From Colius striatus (Eukaryota > Chordata > Aves > Coliiformes > Coliidae): a DNA stretch of 64,000 bases. Below are positions 51,401-62,995 of the stretch, one piece after another (positions within the stretch are counted from its first letter, which is position 1; each line of letters begins with the position of its first letter). The notes under the pieces are model-generated. The model saw only the letters and a program-made list of their open reading frames with translations, was not told where the DNA came from and did no database searches. The translations under genes and the position numbers were made by a program. The stretch is taken from positions 16,251,048-16,315,047 of the forward strand of contig NC_084772.1 of assembly GCF_028858725.1 (NCBI RefSeq), read 5' to 3'.

Positions 51401-53747
51401 TCTAAAGGAGACTGTAATGCTATTTTCAAGAGCATACACAGAGCAGGTACTTGTGGTCTCACCGCAAGGACAGCTTTGTGATCCAGGTGTTAAAGAGTGA
51501 AGTCCAGTTGAGCTACTTGTGGACAGCTAAAATGGTCAGAGAGTCTACTGAATAGGAGGGATCAAGCTTTCAAAACAGAGTTCCAGTCTGTTCTTAAAAG
51601 GACATTAGATGTCACAGGTTTTTCCTCAGGCTCTTGGCCAAGAGCTCTCAGAACACCAAACCTGTGTTTTCTTTATAGCTCCATTTTTAGCGAGTTGTGT
51701 GCTTGCCTCAGTGGAGCACAAATCTTTTTCTGTCAGACTCATTTCCAGAAAGAAAAGAAAGCCTGTGTTAGAAAACTCAGGTTCCTAGGAGCAGGACCAA
51801 ATACATTCTGGTGCTGAGTCTGTAAAAACACACGAAATGCATGCTGACCCCAGCTACTAGTCCTCCCTCTCTCCAAACCTGTGGGACAGCTAGGTATTTT
51901 TCACAGCTCCATGTCAAACAGCTCCAGAGGTTTACAGCTCACTTATCGAGGTACCCCCAAATTAGCACTAGTTTAACATGTCAGGCTACAAGCTGCAGTG
52001 GTTCAGAATCATCTTCACGTACAATTCCACAACCTCTGAGAAGCCACCCAGTGAAAAGCTAACTGGGGGCAGTTATTGATTCCTCTGTCTGCCCTTAATT
52101 AGCTTCTATTGATGCCCCAATATCACTGGGATAGAATATGCATCAACTCTGAACTTAGGGTTAGTTCTAAATGCCAGATTAAATCTTGAACTAGACCCTT
52201 GCAAAGCTCCTTATTTTCCTCTTGACAGCTCACATTTCAGTTTCTGATGTGTTAGTTGGAATGATAGGCTTTACCACATTGAACTGTGTACTGAAATGTG
52301 CAGCTGTGACTTGTTTGGCAGTTCTGAGTGTGTGGGACCCTGTAATAACCATCTCTGGTGTGCTATGCTGTGTTAGCACTAAGGACATTGTTGATCCAGA
52401 GGTTTCCCTACACAATGTAAGATACTTTGATATTTTGAAGCAGGACCACAGCAGCTAAGTTTTATCAGATCAGGATGCATTTATGGAAAGTTTATGAACT
52501 CACTATTAATAGATATTTACTGCTTATAGATGATTAGAATATAGCTAAGTGTTTAAAGGTATCCAAAACAGATGGTTTAGATGTGTTTTACATTAGAAGT
52601 ACTGAAGTGCTTTTAAACTCTGTATGGGGGTTGGGAAAAGCCAATATGCATTCATGTAGCATAACAGCATGTTCCTAAATCTCAGCTTTCATTTAATAAA
52701 GTAATAAGTTTCTTGCTGTTACAGTTCTGAAAAAATCTGTCGACTTGAGCAGAGTGTAACCAAGGCAGAGATGGCAAAGAGGTGTCTGGAATAGCAGCTC
52801 TGAAAGGCCAGTACCCCATCACCCAGTGGTGACTTTGGTGTCAACATTTTAAGCAAACTCACTCTTACTGAGAGAAGGGAGGGGAAGGAGGAGTGTAAAG
52901 AAAAACAAATGAAGAAAAAGGTGTGATGATTGGGGATACTATTGTGCCTCACCAAAATAGGTGAGAGGTTCTACTACTTTTAGTAATCCCAGTTAAAAGG
53001 CAGCCTCACAAAACTCAGAGCCCAAGGGCTAATGAAAGAGATCCAGATGCAGAGAACTCTCCAGAATCCAGAGAGACACTATCCTGCTTCAAGCATCTTG
53101 TGCTTTACTCTTCCTCTGATCATGTAGTCAAGACTTGGGAACCTTTGGAAAAGCATCACTCTCTTTGTTCCCCTGACCAGATGCTGCTGAGAGTGAGTAC
53201 TCTTCTTAATCAGAAATGCAGTCATATCTTTTAGACATTTGTTAACTCTTATAACGTAATAAATGCACTCCTCACACAAAGTGATCTGAATGTATCTCGA
53301 GTCTCTGTGTGTGTAGCTGCAGCTTTTGCCTTTACTCAGAGAATGACATTCCTTTTTTGTTCTGGTGTGAATAAGATCACGACCATTGTCATGACTTAAC
53401 CAGCCTGGGACAGAGCCATGGCTGAGGCTGTTACATTTGTAGAAATCTTTTGCCTACCCCTTATTGACGCTGGTGTTGCATAAGACATTTTTGAGCATCC
53501 ACCTGCTTTTCCATACCTTTTGGCTTCAAAGTTAAACCAGGAGTTACGGTGCTTATTAGTGGCAATCGGTGCAGTGTTCAGTGCTGGTACAGCCTCTGTA
53601 AAAGCAACCTGTCCCAGCTGAACTCAAAGTGGAAACAGGAATTTCAGAGGAGGTGTGAGAACAAGGGGGTGCCTTATGCTACAGCCAGCTTAAGTATTAA
53701 ACACATTTCGTAAGCAAGGAGTACAGCCAACCCTATCACTAGACTTT

Positions 53748-53754
53748 TATAAAA
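53748..53754 (+). promoter_or_regulatory. CLEC3A: TATA box of CLEC3A (candidate)
   Basis: TATAAAA lies 103 bp upstream of the CLEC3A start codon. A start of transcription about 30 bp downstream (near 53778) would give a 5' UTR of about 80 nt without an intervening upstream ATG. There is no CpG island here, which fits a tissue-restricted TATA promoter, as expected for a cartilage gene. A single SOX-like half site (GAACAAGG, 53659-53666) lies about 120 bp before the inferred start; this is weak evidence by itself. Confidence 0.6.
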
Positions 53755-53856
53755 CTGACCTCAGGCAGTCCCTGCTGAGACGTGTCTATGTGACTTGCTC
53801 TTGTAGCTGCTAAAGAGAATCTCTTGAAGCTTCTTGTTAAGTTCTTTAAGCGAGAC

Positions 53857-53971
53857 ATGGCACAAATGGGACTTCGGATTTTTCTACTCATAAGCATCTT
53901 ACTGCTGGATCAGACCATCAGCCACGCTTCCAAACTCAAAGCCAGGAAGCACAGCAAACGTAGAGTGAAAG
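53857..53971 (+). CDS. CLEC3A: CLEC3A exon 1 (signal peptide and basic segment)
   Basis: The initiator ATG sits in a good context (G at -3, G at +4). The exon encodes 38 codons plus one base: MAQMGLRIFLLISILLLDQT, then ISHASKLKARKHSKRRVK. The hydrophobic core ends in small residues near His23-Ala24, a plausible signal-peptidase site. A second in-frame ATG three codons later is less likely because it would shorten the signal n-region. The donor is GTACCG, followed by a 2108-bp intron. Confidence 0.93.
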
Positions 53972-56900
53972 GTACCGGGTTTTAACTGGGAAGAGGGGAA
54001 GAACTGTATAGACTTATGCAAGTTTACTATGTACTTAAATAACATTGAGTGAACCAGAAACTAACATTACACAAATGCTCATTAACAAAGGACATTTGAG
54101 TCCATATTATATCTGTCTTTAAAATATTTGTATGTGAGTTAGCAAAGCCAAGAATGAGATGCCAGAATGAGTTATGGAAAGAGAGCTGTATTACTGCTGT
54201 GAATATATTGCTCTGTTACATCTATTAATCTCTGTCAACATTATTTAGGACCCACAGGTACAGCTGAGAGAGGACTCTGGCTGATCATTCTTAGTTACAT
54301 AGTTATATTGACTAAGATCAGAAGACTGGAAATTCATGTATGTATGCTGGAGAAGAACAGAATAAAATATTCAGTCTCCAAGGTTTATTGTTTCGATTTT
54401 CATACCATTTCCTAATTTCAACAGAATGTCTGCCTAACATTTGTGAAATATTGCATTACCTGTGTGAAAAGTACTGGGCAAGTCAAACTAATGAAAAAGA
54501 ATTAGCAGAAAAAGATAAAGCATAAATCCCCAGAGCAAAGTTTACAGAGCAAATACAAAACCCCTGAACGTTGTTTGGAAATGTCTGTGTATTTAATTTA
54601 AAGACTTATTTCTAATAAGAGAGGGTATGATAGAGGCACTAATGGCAAATATTTAAGCTTTTAGTCAATGAAAAACCTGCAGCTTTGATAAAGTCAATGT
54701 ACAACATGATTACACTGCTCTGGAGCTATATAGTCATAGGCACTTCCCTCTGCTTTTGAATCTCTGTGGTTTTAAGCTTGGTATCCTAGAGACAGGCTGC
54801 CGATCCATTTGTTTTGCTGGCACATCTGTCTGTCAACCTTCCTCTAACAACTTTTGAACTTGAAACAATTTGGCAGAAGAAGAGAGTTCCTGAGGATAAA
54901 TTTCCAACGTATTTTTTTTAATAAAAGGAGATCTCCATTAATGTCCCAATATGAGGCTGCACCAGGAGCTCAGCCTGTTCTAGGTTGTGTTTTTTGCAGT
55001 TCTGAAGTGGAGGAACATGAAAGAGCTCTTGTGAACTGGGACTTGCAAGGAGTAGCATGGGTTTAAGAACTGGGAGTCCTGCCCTGGGGAGCTAGGGAGT
55101 CGTGGAGGACAGCTGGGGATTATCCCCACAGTCAGGAGGGAATAGGGAAAAGAGATGAGCTTTCTGAGGTGCAGCTGGAGGATTAGATGATGTAACACAG
55201 ACCTGTAGGAACTGTGTTTTTGCTAGTTCTATTATGTGTGAAAGAGCTTATTTATTCCTTATGTTCATTACTGTGACTTCTGGACAGTCTGGTTACTGCT
55301 GCAATCGAATTGTCATCCCATGCAATGGAAACATGTTTGGTAGTTGTTTGACAGTCGAGGAATACTGTAATGGTTAAGAAAAAAGAATAGAAAAGAGGAC
55401 ATGAGAATGGAGTTATGTGCAAATTAGCTGCTTTTCTTCTCTCACCATCATGCTGGTGCTTTTATAGGTGCTACAAAATAGTGCTTCAGACTGAATTTGT
55501 GCAACTAAAGTCAGCAGGACCCCTCTGTACTGATGGGAGAGGAAGACTTCTCCTGGGGAGGGAAATTGCAGCTCAGCAAGCTTGTCTGCATACATTCAGC
55601 CTGTGAATTTGGATTATATTAGTTGTTCCTCACTGTGTTAAAACAAGAGTTGTGTGAAACTTCAATACTCACAGAAATAACATTTCTTTACATAAACGCA
55701 ACTTGTTTCCTGCTATCTTTTGTATGTCATATATACACCACGGTGTACAGGTTCAAAAGTAAATAGGCAGATGTTGCTGTAAATTAAATACTGGCATGCT
55801 AAATAATTATTAGGTGCAACAATCCATGGCTTTCCAACAGTTACTAGGATACAGTTCAACTGAAAATGAGATTTAAACTATGAGAGTGTAAGATAAAGGT
55901 GGGTTCCTCCTAGTTTTACAGGAACCCTACCAGAATCCTTTCATTAAGGAAAAACCTTCGGAAGAGATCAAAACATATCTCAGGAGTGCAGAAACCCACA
56001 ATATATTGAATTAGCTTTTCACTTTTTTTAATTGTGTGTCTGTGTGCATAGCTGTTAATTTCTCTTTATTTCTTTTAAGAAAAAGATGACCTAAAGACCC
56101 AGATTGACAAATTGTGGCGAGAAGTAAATGCTCTGAAAGAAATGCAAGCACTTCAGACAGGTAAAGCTGCTTACCCTGGTCAATGGCTTCCAAAAGTTAT
56201 CACTGCCTTTCCTCTCTCCTCCACTCTCATCCTTCTCTTTAATGGGAATTTGTGACTGAGAAATAAAGCTCTTTGAGGGCATGGTATGATATAGCTGTAA
56301 TGTCGAGACAAATGTTGAGGGAAACATTTGAGTAAAATCAGATCTGAACTAATGGTTTACGAATGAAGATTCTTCACTAAGAGCAAGAATTCATCTGGAT
56401 CAAGAACTACTTTGGTCTTGGCAAGGCACAACCCCAAGCTGTGATTTTATGTATAATCAGATAAAGGTGTAACAGTGAGGGTTGCTGAGTTTGAAGGTTT
56501 ATTTATACCATCAGTACGTCAGGTCCCCAGCCCTGATATGAATATGGGCTAATTATCAAGGCAAAAAAAGATAATGGAAAAGGCCGAGAATACTGCCAAA
56601 ACGAAGCTAAAAGGACTGAGCCTTTTTGAAATGTGCACTTTATGGTAGTCAAATATGAATGTTCCCATTAAGCTTCAAAGTAGTACCCACTGTGAGTTCA
56701 GAAATATCTTGTATCAATGTGCAGAGTCTTTTAAGTATTTAAATAGTCAGATGGAAATTTCCAAACAAAATAAGAAGGGCAAATACACATGCACCTACTG
56801 GACAGTTGTGCTTTTTCACAGCTGTTGACACAAGACCTGGCATTTAAACATGTGCAAGAGGACACTTTGGAGGAAATTACATCATTCACATGAAATAGAA

Positions 56901-59664
56901 CATATTTTCCTTAGGGATGGTAATATCTGAGTTGTCCTGTTTTACATCTTGGGTTACATAGAGCTTTTTGAGCTTTAAAAAATATTTTTACTGTAAATTT
57001 CTTATAAGAAGGCTTCAAAAGTTTCTTAGAAGAGGGAGTCTGTGCTAGACAAGTAACCCTTGTTTAAAAGTGATTCTTGTATTGCTTCCAGGAGGAGCTT
57101 TAGAGTAAGCATGTAGTGGTTTAGAAGCTAAACCAGAGCCAGGAGATTTTCTATTCTCAAAACTTATTTTGAGCTATATTCTAAATTCAGAACCCACACT
57201 GTCCAACTGGATGCCAAATTTGGCCAGAAGAGATCTATCAGAGCTCTAGCTCTGACTGCACTTATTAATGGCCTTATGGTTCTTGAAAAAGGAGCTGCTT
57301 TTGTAGTTTATGGGCATTTCCAAGACACACATTACAAACTGATTTTTTTCTTTTACTTGAATTTCCCAGGTCTCCTTTCTACATAGTGTAACATGTTGCC
57401 ATATACCATTTAGCAGCACATACTTTCTCCCGAAAGAAGGCCAATCTCCATTCTTACTGCAGCATCGCTGAAGTAGATGAGGTCTCCCTGATCTTTCCTG
57501 TGAATATAAACTCATTAAAGCATTCAACATTTAGCAAAGATGTTCATTATTTTTCTTTGGCCATTAGCAATTGGAAAGGTTAAAATTTGAAGGATAGCCC
57601 TAATATAAAATGATGAGGCTGAAAATGCAGCTAAGGAATGCAACGCGTACTACAACTGGAGATGCTAAACCACTGAGACACATGGGATATGTTCCAAAGT
57701 GGATTTCCATATCCTGTTGATCAGATACATAATTACTTTTTTTACAAGAACAGATGACAGGAATTAGAAACAGATTACTGAAAGCATCAGGACAGAAGAT
57801 GTTCATATTGTTTCATGGCATTTTTCTAACATAAGTACAAGATGAGTTTAGCAATAAATGAAATAATCTGGAAGCAGTCGCATAGAGGATTCTAAAAATA
57901 ACTGTTCTAGGAATTTATTCAAGGACTTTACTACCTTCCTCAGAACTACTCCTTCAAGAAGGGTTCTTTTCTAAGTATTTATCTTGAGAGAACTGAATTT
58001 TCAAGTATCTGCTTTAGGAGAGCTGTAAAGCAAAGTTTAAGGATTCACTGGTGCAGGTCTGCCCACAGGCAGCGGTTTTGCAAGGCAATTCCAGTTACAG
58101 AGCATATGCCAAATTAATGTTCTTGTACATTTGGACTTTACATCAAGACTTCCCTGATATGTTCCAGTAGAACTAAAAGCAAACAGATTTCTAAGTGAAA
58201 ATATTTAGATTATATGGTTCAGATTGTCATGCAAGCTCAGTAATAAGTGCACACTTTTAAAAAGTGTTTATAGATTCAAGTCCTTCTTTGAATTTAGAGT
58301 TTGAAGGGACAGACTTTGCTGGAAAGGCAGGAATTAAGAACTAAAGAGGAAAATGTGTTCTCATCTGCATGTGGAAATAGACTTTCAGCAATCATGCAGA
58401 GATTTACATTATGAATTTCAAATCAGTTCTTTTTGGTGAGCAGGACACATTTAAAACAGCACTTTTCTGTCTTGCCTTTGTTTTCTAGGAGCTAGGCTTA
58501 GTTAATGCATAAAACTTTACATTTTATTTATCTTTGACATTTAAATATCATAAATATGAGAATACTTTTAGATCTATCTATTTACTGTAAAGCCAGGTAT
58601 AGATTTCCTGATGGCCAAGTCCCATCTGTCATTAATACAAACATCAATTCCATCCATTTTAGGACTGATGATATAGGGTAAAAAAGAGACAATGCAGGAC
58701 AGTTTGTTAGAAGAAAACAGAAGAGACACTGACAACAGACCTGAGTTGTATTTTAGCTTTCCAAAACAGCAAAATAATAATAAAAACCAAATCATTGAGA
58801 GAACTGTATTGCTACAGAGAATCTGGGACTCAAGATCGTGCCTGAGGTTTATCACCATAAAACCAACAAGGATCCTGCAAAGCACTTTAAGGTGTTAAGA
58901 TCACAGCTATGGCTGTCCTTCCTCTTATGTGCCTTTTCTTTCTAGCAGCAATCAAGGCATGCTCTGCTTTTGGCCATCCCTCGTAGTCCAGAGTACTTTG
59001 CAGAGTACCTGTAAGCAGTCTGTTCAGATTTCCCAAAGCATGCCTACATGCTGGCTGCATGTAAGGTCCTGCCTGAACAGGAGGAACAGCTGGAAAGTCT
59101 GACCATACTGCTACTTTCAGGCCCACTCTGTGGACATAAGGGCTTCTCACTTTCTGAGGGACTTGTCTGCTTAATTCCCAACATACCTTTAGAACAAGAT
59201 AATTTTAGGAAACATTATTCAAACCTATAGCCCATGCTTTTACTGAATGTGCAAACCAACATCTATTCACAGTCTGTCTTCGCGGGACAAAGGCCCATAA
59301 GAAGTGCTACCTCATATCAGAAGGCACCAAACATTTTCATGAAGCCAACGAAGACTGCATAGCCAAGGGAGGAACGCTGGCTATCCCAAGGAATAGTGAT
59401 GAAACAAACACTCTTCGAGATTATGGCAAGAAGAGCATGCCTAGAGTGTCTGAGTTCTGGTTGGGTATCAATGACTTGACAAATGAAGGGAAATTTGTTG
59501 ATGTCAATGGCATGGTTCTACAGTACCTCAACTGGGATCGTGCCCAACCAAATGGGGGGAAGAGTGAAAACTGTGTCTTTTTCTCTCAGTCAGCACAAGG
59601 CAAGTGGGCTGATGAAGTCTGTCGTACTGCCAAAAGATACATTTGTGAATTTCTGATCCCATAA
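53857..59664 (+). CDS. CLEC3A: CLEC3A, C-type lectin domain family 3 member A (complete)
   Basis: A secreted C-type lectin of the tetranectin group, known as a cartilage matrix protein. Three exons (53857-53971, 56080-56160, 59273-59664) join in frame to 195 codons plus TAA, close to the 197 residues of the human protein. Residues 1-24 are a signal peptide with a hydrophobic core. Residues 26-40 are strongly basic (KLKARKHSKRRVKEK), a likely polyanion-binding segment. Residues 43-65 form a short heptad region that trimerises tetranectin relatives. Residues 67-195 are the C-type lectin domain with Cys 67, 77, 94, 166, 182 and 190, enough for the three disulfides of the long form. WLGIND (128-133) and QPNGGKSENC (157-166) are visible. 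The usual EPN or QPD sugar motif is QPN and WND is WAD, so classical calcium-dependent sugar binding is doubtful. The start is chosen by the signal peptide and the favourable context GACATGG. Confidence 0.96.
56080..56160 (+). CDS. CLEC3A: CLEC3A exon 2 (coiled-coil segment)
   Basis: An 81-nt exon after TCTTTTAAG and before GTAAAG. It encodes residues 39-65: EKDDLKTQIDKLWREVNALK, then EMQALQT. Hydrophobic residues Leu43, Ile47, Leu50, Val54, Leu57 and Leu63 follow a heptad-like spacing, matching the trimerisation exon of tetranectin relatives. The splice phase 1 at both ends matches the family. Confidence 0.94.
59273..59664 (+). CDS. CLEC3A: CLEC3A exon 3 (C-type lectin domain) with stop
   Basis: The coding part is 392 nt, starting after ATCTATTCACAG and ending with TAA at 59662-59664. 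It encodes residues 66-195, the whole lectin domain in one exon as in tetranectin. It starts VCLRGTKAHKKCY and ends RYICEFLIP. All six expected cysteines and the WLGIND core are present. No frameshift or premature stop is seen. Confidence 0.96.
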
Positions 59665-62424
59665 TTACATATACAAATAACCATAACTATGTTTTGGGTT
59701 ATTAGCAGGCAGTTTGGTTTGTTAGGAATCACTCTCACTTAGAGAGTGGTGAGTAAAATGTGTCCACCTCCTGCATTGTACTCACTTTTTCCTGAAACAT
59801 AAGTTTTCTCTATTAATTTATTTTGTGTTCAGATGCTAAAAATGATATGTTTAGTGAGTGCTCTTATTATGTACAGGAATCTATGTTATGTTTTGACCTA
59901 CACTGTATCATATTTTGGCATATCATTTCAGCCTGATGTTCGGGTTACTGGAATTCACCTCCTATGTCTGTACTTTTTATCTCCATGGTAGAACTGTAGT
60001 TACTTGAACTGAGATGTCTAGTGAATTTATTGAAAATTTACAAGAGGTTGCTGCATGGTGACATGTGCCAAAAAAGATGTAGGTTTCAGTGCTTAAGAGG
60101 GACTTTAGGATTATGTGAGGTCCTGTGAAAAGTGTCCATAATCCTTAGAGTTTAACAGGATGGGTCTGTGACCAAGAGTTTTACCTATGGGTTAAGCCAA
60201 ATGAAACAGAAAAATGTAATGTTAATTTTTGAGCTACATGAAGTTAAAAGTGATAACGTTGCTAGAAAATAGGGGAAGTAGCTGTTCTAAAACATCAGTT
60301 AGTCTAACCATGTTTGCTTCTAAATGTCTCAATTATGGTTAAATATTAGATGTTGCTTGAAACATTCCTGTAGAAGAAACCAACCTGGGACTAGATCATA
60401 CCTCTGCTGTGTATCACCTTAGTAAGATGTACAAAAGCCTTCTCTCCTGCAGGATCAGAGAGAGGCTTTGTAATTCAGACAGTAGCACTGGTAGAAAGCA
60501 CAAGTAGAGATGAACGATCCCCTTTCTGGGCATAACATCACTGCTCATGCACCTCTCTCCGCATGACAGGCAGCATACCTAATCAGCACAAAAGGGTGGG
60601 GGCCAAACCGCTGCTCTTTTGGCCACATGCAGATTTCCCCAGTTTAACACCTGACATTGGAAAATTAAATAGAACATGCTGGTTATTTTTCGCTGTTCTT
60701 AACCTTACGATAGAGATTTGTTTTCATGTTATACATAGCAATTTCTCTCTTGTGTAAAGGAATTTCATTGAAATACTTAAATATATTGCTACTTGGAGGC
60801 TAATTGCTACTTTTTTTCTCTTAGTTGTGTAAGATTTTCTTAAGTTATGCCATATATTTGTGATTCCTGGTATTTAACCTTAGTAGTATTTTTGACAGCT
60901 TATTCAGCCACGTGAAGGCCATCCTTACCTAGGACTTTTCTCCAGGATTCAAAAGGGCACCATCTTTGGGCACCTGAGAATTCAAGAGGACGCATCACAT
61001 CAGCTTTATACACATTACTGTAAAACCAACAGAAAAAGCTCCAACACTCACACCTAGTGGTGCGACAGGAAAGTGCAGAGCTTACATAGTTTGAAGTGCC
61101 ATTGAAATGCTATTACTGTACCAAACACTGTTTCTAGTTGCTTGATAAAGAAAAAAGGTCCAAAGATCTACTAGCATCTTTGCAAGAAAAAGGAAAATAA
61201 GTTGGTTTATTTTTTAAGGCTTTGTACTTATTGCCAAAAGTGGTTAACAGTCAGCTGCTAAACCTGCATCCCTCATATTTTATGACAACTTTATTTTCAT
61301 TTTAGGTAGAAAATATGTTTGTTTATTTGTTTTTAAACTCAAACTGTTTTATAGACTCTGTCTTGGCAGAAAAAGCAGTCCTTGTGCCATAAAACCTCAA
61401 GAATAGTTCCCTGGATATATGATGTGACAACATCAGAAAACCCTAAAATCACTCCTTGCACATCAGCATCATAACAGGTTAAATAATATGTGGGTTTTCT
61501 CCCCACTTAGTTGTTATTCATATTTGTCTTCCTACCTTGCATATGATGTGTCGATGGATTTCTCTCCTCCTTTGTCTCACCCCAAAGGAGGTCTCATTCT
61601 TCTACTTTCCTACTATAAAGAAACACAAGGCTGGCTGTGGGCACCTAAGTGAGCGAGTTCCTCTTCCAAGCTTTTGGACTCAACAACAGACGTTCAAAGT
61701 CCAATCACTATAAAGGGTGGCACAGGGTTAAGTCGCCATTCTGTGCTCCATCCCTAGACAACTCATCTCATATTAGAGCAATTTGTATTTCTTCTTCCTC
61801 TCTTCAACTTGCAATTGCTCCTCAAATTTTGGAAATATTTCCTTCTTTGTTGATTTGCTATGTACTATATAGCAGGGTTTTGTAGACTTTTTTCCTATAA
61901 AGCCTCCATAGCTTCTCTTTTCTTGTTAAATTTCATCTTGTGGATCACTTTAGAGAAGGATAAAAGCACTACTAGATCTTGGAAATGAAATGAGGGATAG
62001 CTTAGAAACAATTTATTTTACTTATAACACCAGTCTCACTTAGTGTTTGTCTAAACAAAAGAACTTTCCTGGAGTGTTGGCCATGATAGTGCATTCCTCT
62101 GCCCAGAGAAGTTTTAAGTAGGAGCAGATAGCTTGAGAGTATTTTAAAGGTATCTTTGCTCTCTCTGGTTGCAGCTGTCTGTAGGCTCAGAGAAACAGAC
62201 TGTACCAGAGAGCTGCCTCTTGTCCTTCAGTAGCATCTGAGGTGAAGGTACAGATGGCCAAACCCTCACTTGTCAGGAAGGAATAGCCCAGAGCCTGGGT
62301 GCATGCAGAGCATTGCTTCTTTGCATTGCCTGTGTGGAAAAGAAGGAGAATTTATAGTACAGGGGTTTGAACATAAATGATCTAGTTTGAGCAAACTTGT
62401 AACACTTGAAGTTTTTTCTTGAGA
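59665..62424 (+). other. CLEC3A 3' UTR and downstream intergenic DNA
   Basis: There is no further coding signal. No canonical AATAAA lies in the first 2.7 kb. The best variant is ATTAAA at 60664-60669, one kilobase after the stop, followed by T-rich DNA. The end of the CLEC3A transcript therefore cannot be fixed from sequence. No repeat family was recognised. Confidence 0.5.
60664..60669 (+). terminator. CLEC3A: Variant poly(A) signal ATTAAA, candidate for CLEC3A
   Basis: ATTAAA is the commonest functional variant of AATAAA and is followed by GGTTATTTTTCGCTGTTCTT, a T/G-rich stretch. It is a candidate only. Confidence 0.3.
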
Positions 62425-62995
62425 CAATCGCAGCACTCACCGCCTATCCGACGGCGGCTCCCAGGCCACCGGAACCTGCCGGTCCGGGAAAAGCAGAGCT
62501 CCACAGCGGCCAGCCCACCTCTAGCTGGCCTTGGGATGGTTTTTCGTGGTCCCGCAAGGTGAGCAGAGCGCGGGGTGCCGGCGCTGGGCACCGCGGCGGC
62601 TCCGGCTCGGGCGGCCGCTCGGGCCCCGCGGCACGGGGGCGCTGCGCGGGGCGCTGTCCGCCGCGCCCGGTGCTGAAGCGGCCCGCGGAGGAGGCGCGCA
62701 GCGGGAGCGCCTGGCGGCCAGGCGCGCGTCTGCCCCCGCCACCCGCGGAGGGACGAGACCGCGGGCGAGCGACACTTCCCATGGGCTGTCCCCGGGATGG
62801 CGGAGCGGGGATGGCTCAGTCCGACTGCACGGCAGGGAGCGGCTGCAGCGTCACCCTTGCCCACGCGCTTACCCCCAGCCTCCCTCTGGAGCCTGTACCC
62901 TTCAGCGTCTGCTTCGGAGCGAGGCCTGCAATCCCTGCGGAGCACTCGGCGGTTTTTTGGCAAAAACAGTTTCTCACTCTTTGAAATACGAACGA
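62425..62995. promoter_or_regulatory. CpG island, orphan promoter candidate
   Basis: A sharply bounded block very rich in G+C and in CpG stands alone in an A/T-rich, CpG-poor window. It holds GC-box-like GGGGCGCTG, an ETS-like CACTTCCC (62773-62780), a YY1-like GATGGCGG (62796-62803) and no TATA box. Strong splice-donor matches occur on both strands: GCAAG/GTGAGC with GT at 62559-62560 on plus; GGCG/GTGAGT with GT at 62440-62439 and GGG/GTAAGC with GT at 62872-62871 on minus. It lies downstream of CLEC3A, where WWOX is expected in birds and mammals, but the WWOX first coding exon (N-terminal MAALRYAGLDD) is not seen here. A non-coding first exon or a lncRNA promoter is the best guess. Long open frames on both strands here result from the scarcity of stop codons in G+C-rich DNA. 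Confidence 0.7.

Larger units (their letters stand above)
39336..53747 (+). other. Intergenic region between VAT1L and CLEC3A
   Basis: About 14.4 kb without a recognised gene, LINE, tRNA or CpG island. It is somewhat richer in G+C than the VAT1L intron, with local G+C-rich patches at 42300-42480 and 44530-44700 that yield several overlapping chance frames. The longest open frame outside these is 125 codons on the minus strand (50758-51135); it has no convincing splice sites or family match. Hairpins at 44190-44222 and 44604-44671 and a 17-bp duplication at 45440-45473 are listed separately. Confidence 0.65.

Noticed and set aside
62790..62850. Possible first exon of WWOX
   Set aside because: The ATGs here are followed by codons that do not match the conserved WWOX N-terminus or its WW domain, and no correct splice donor follows at the expected place.
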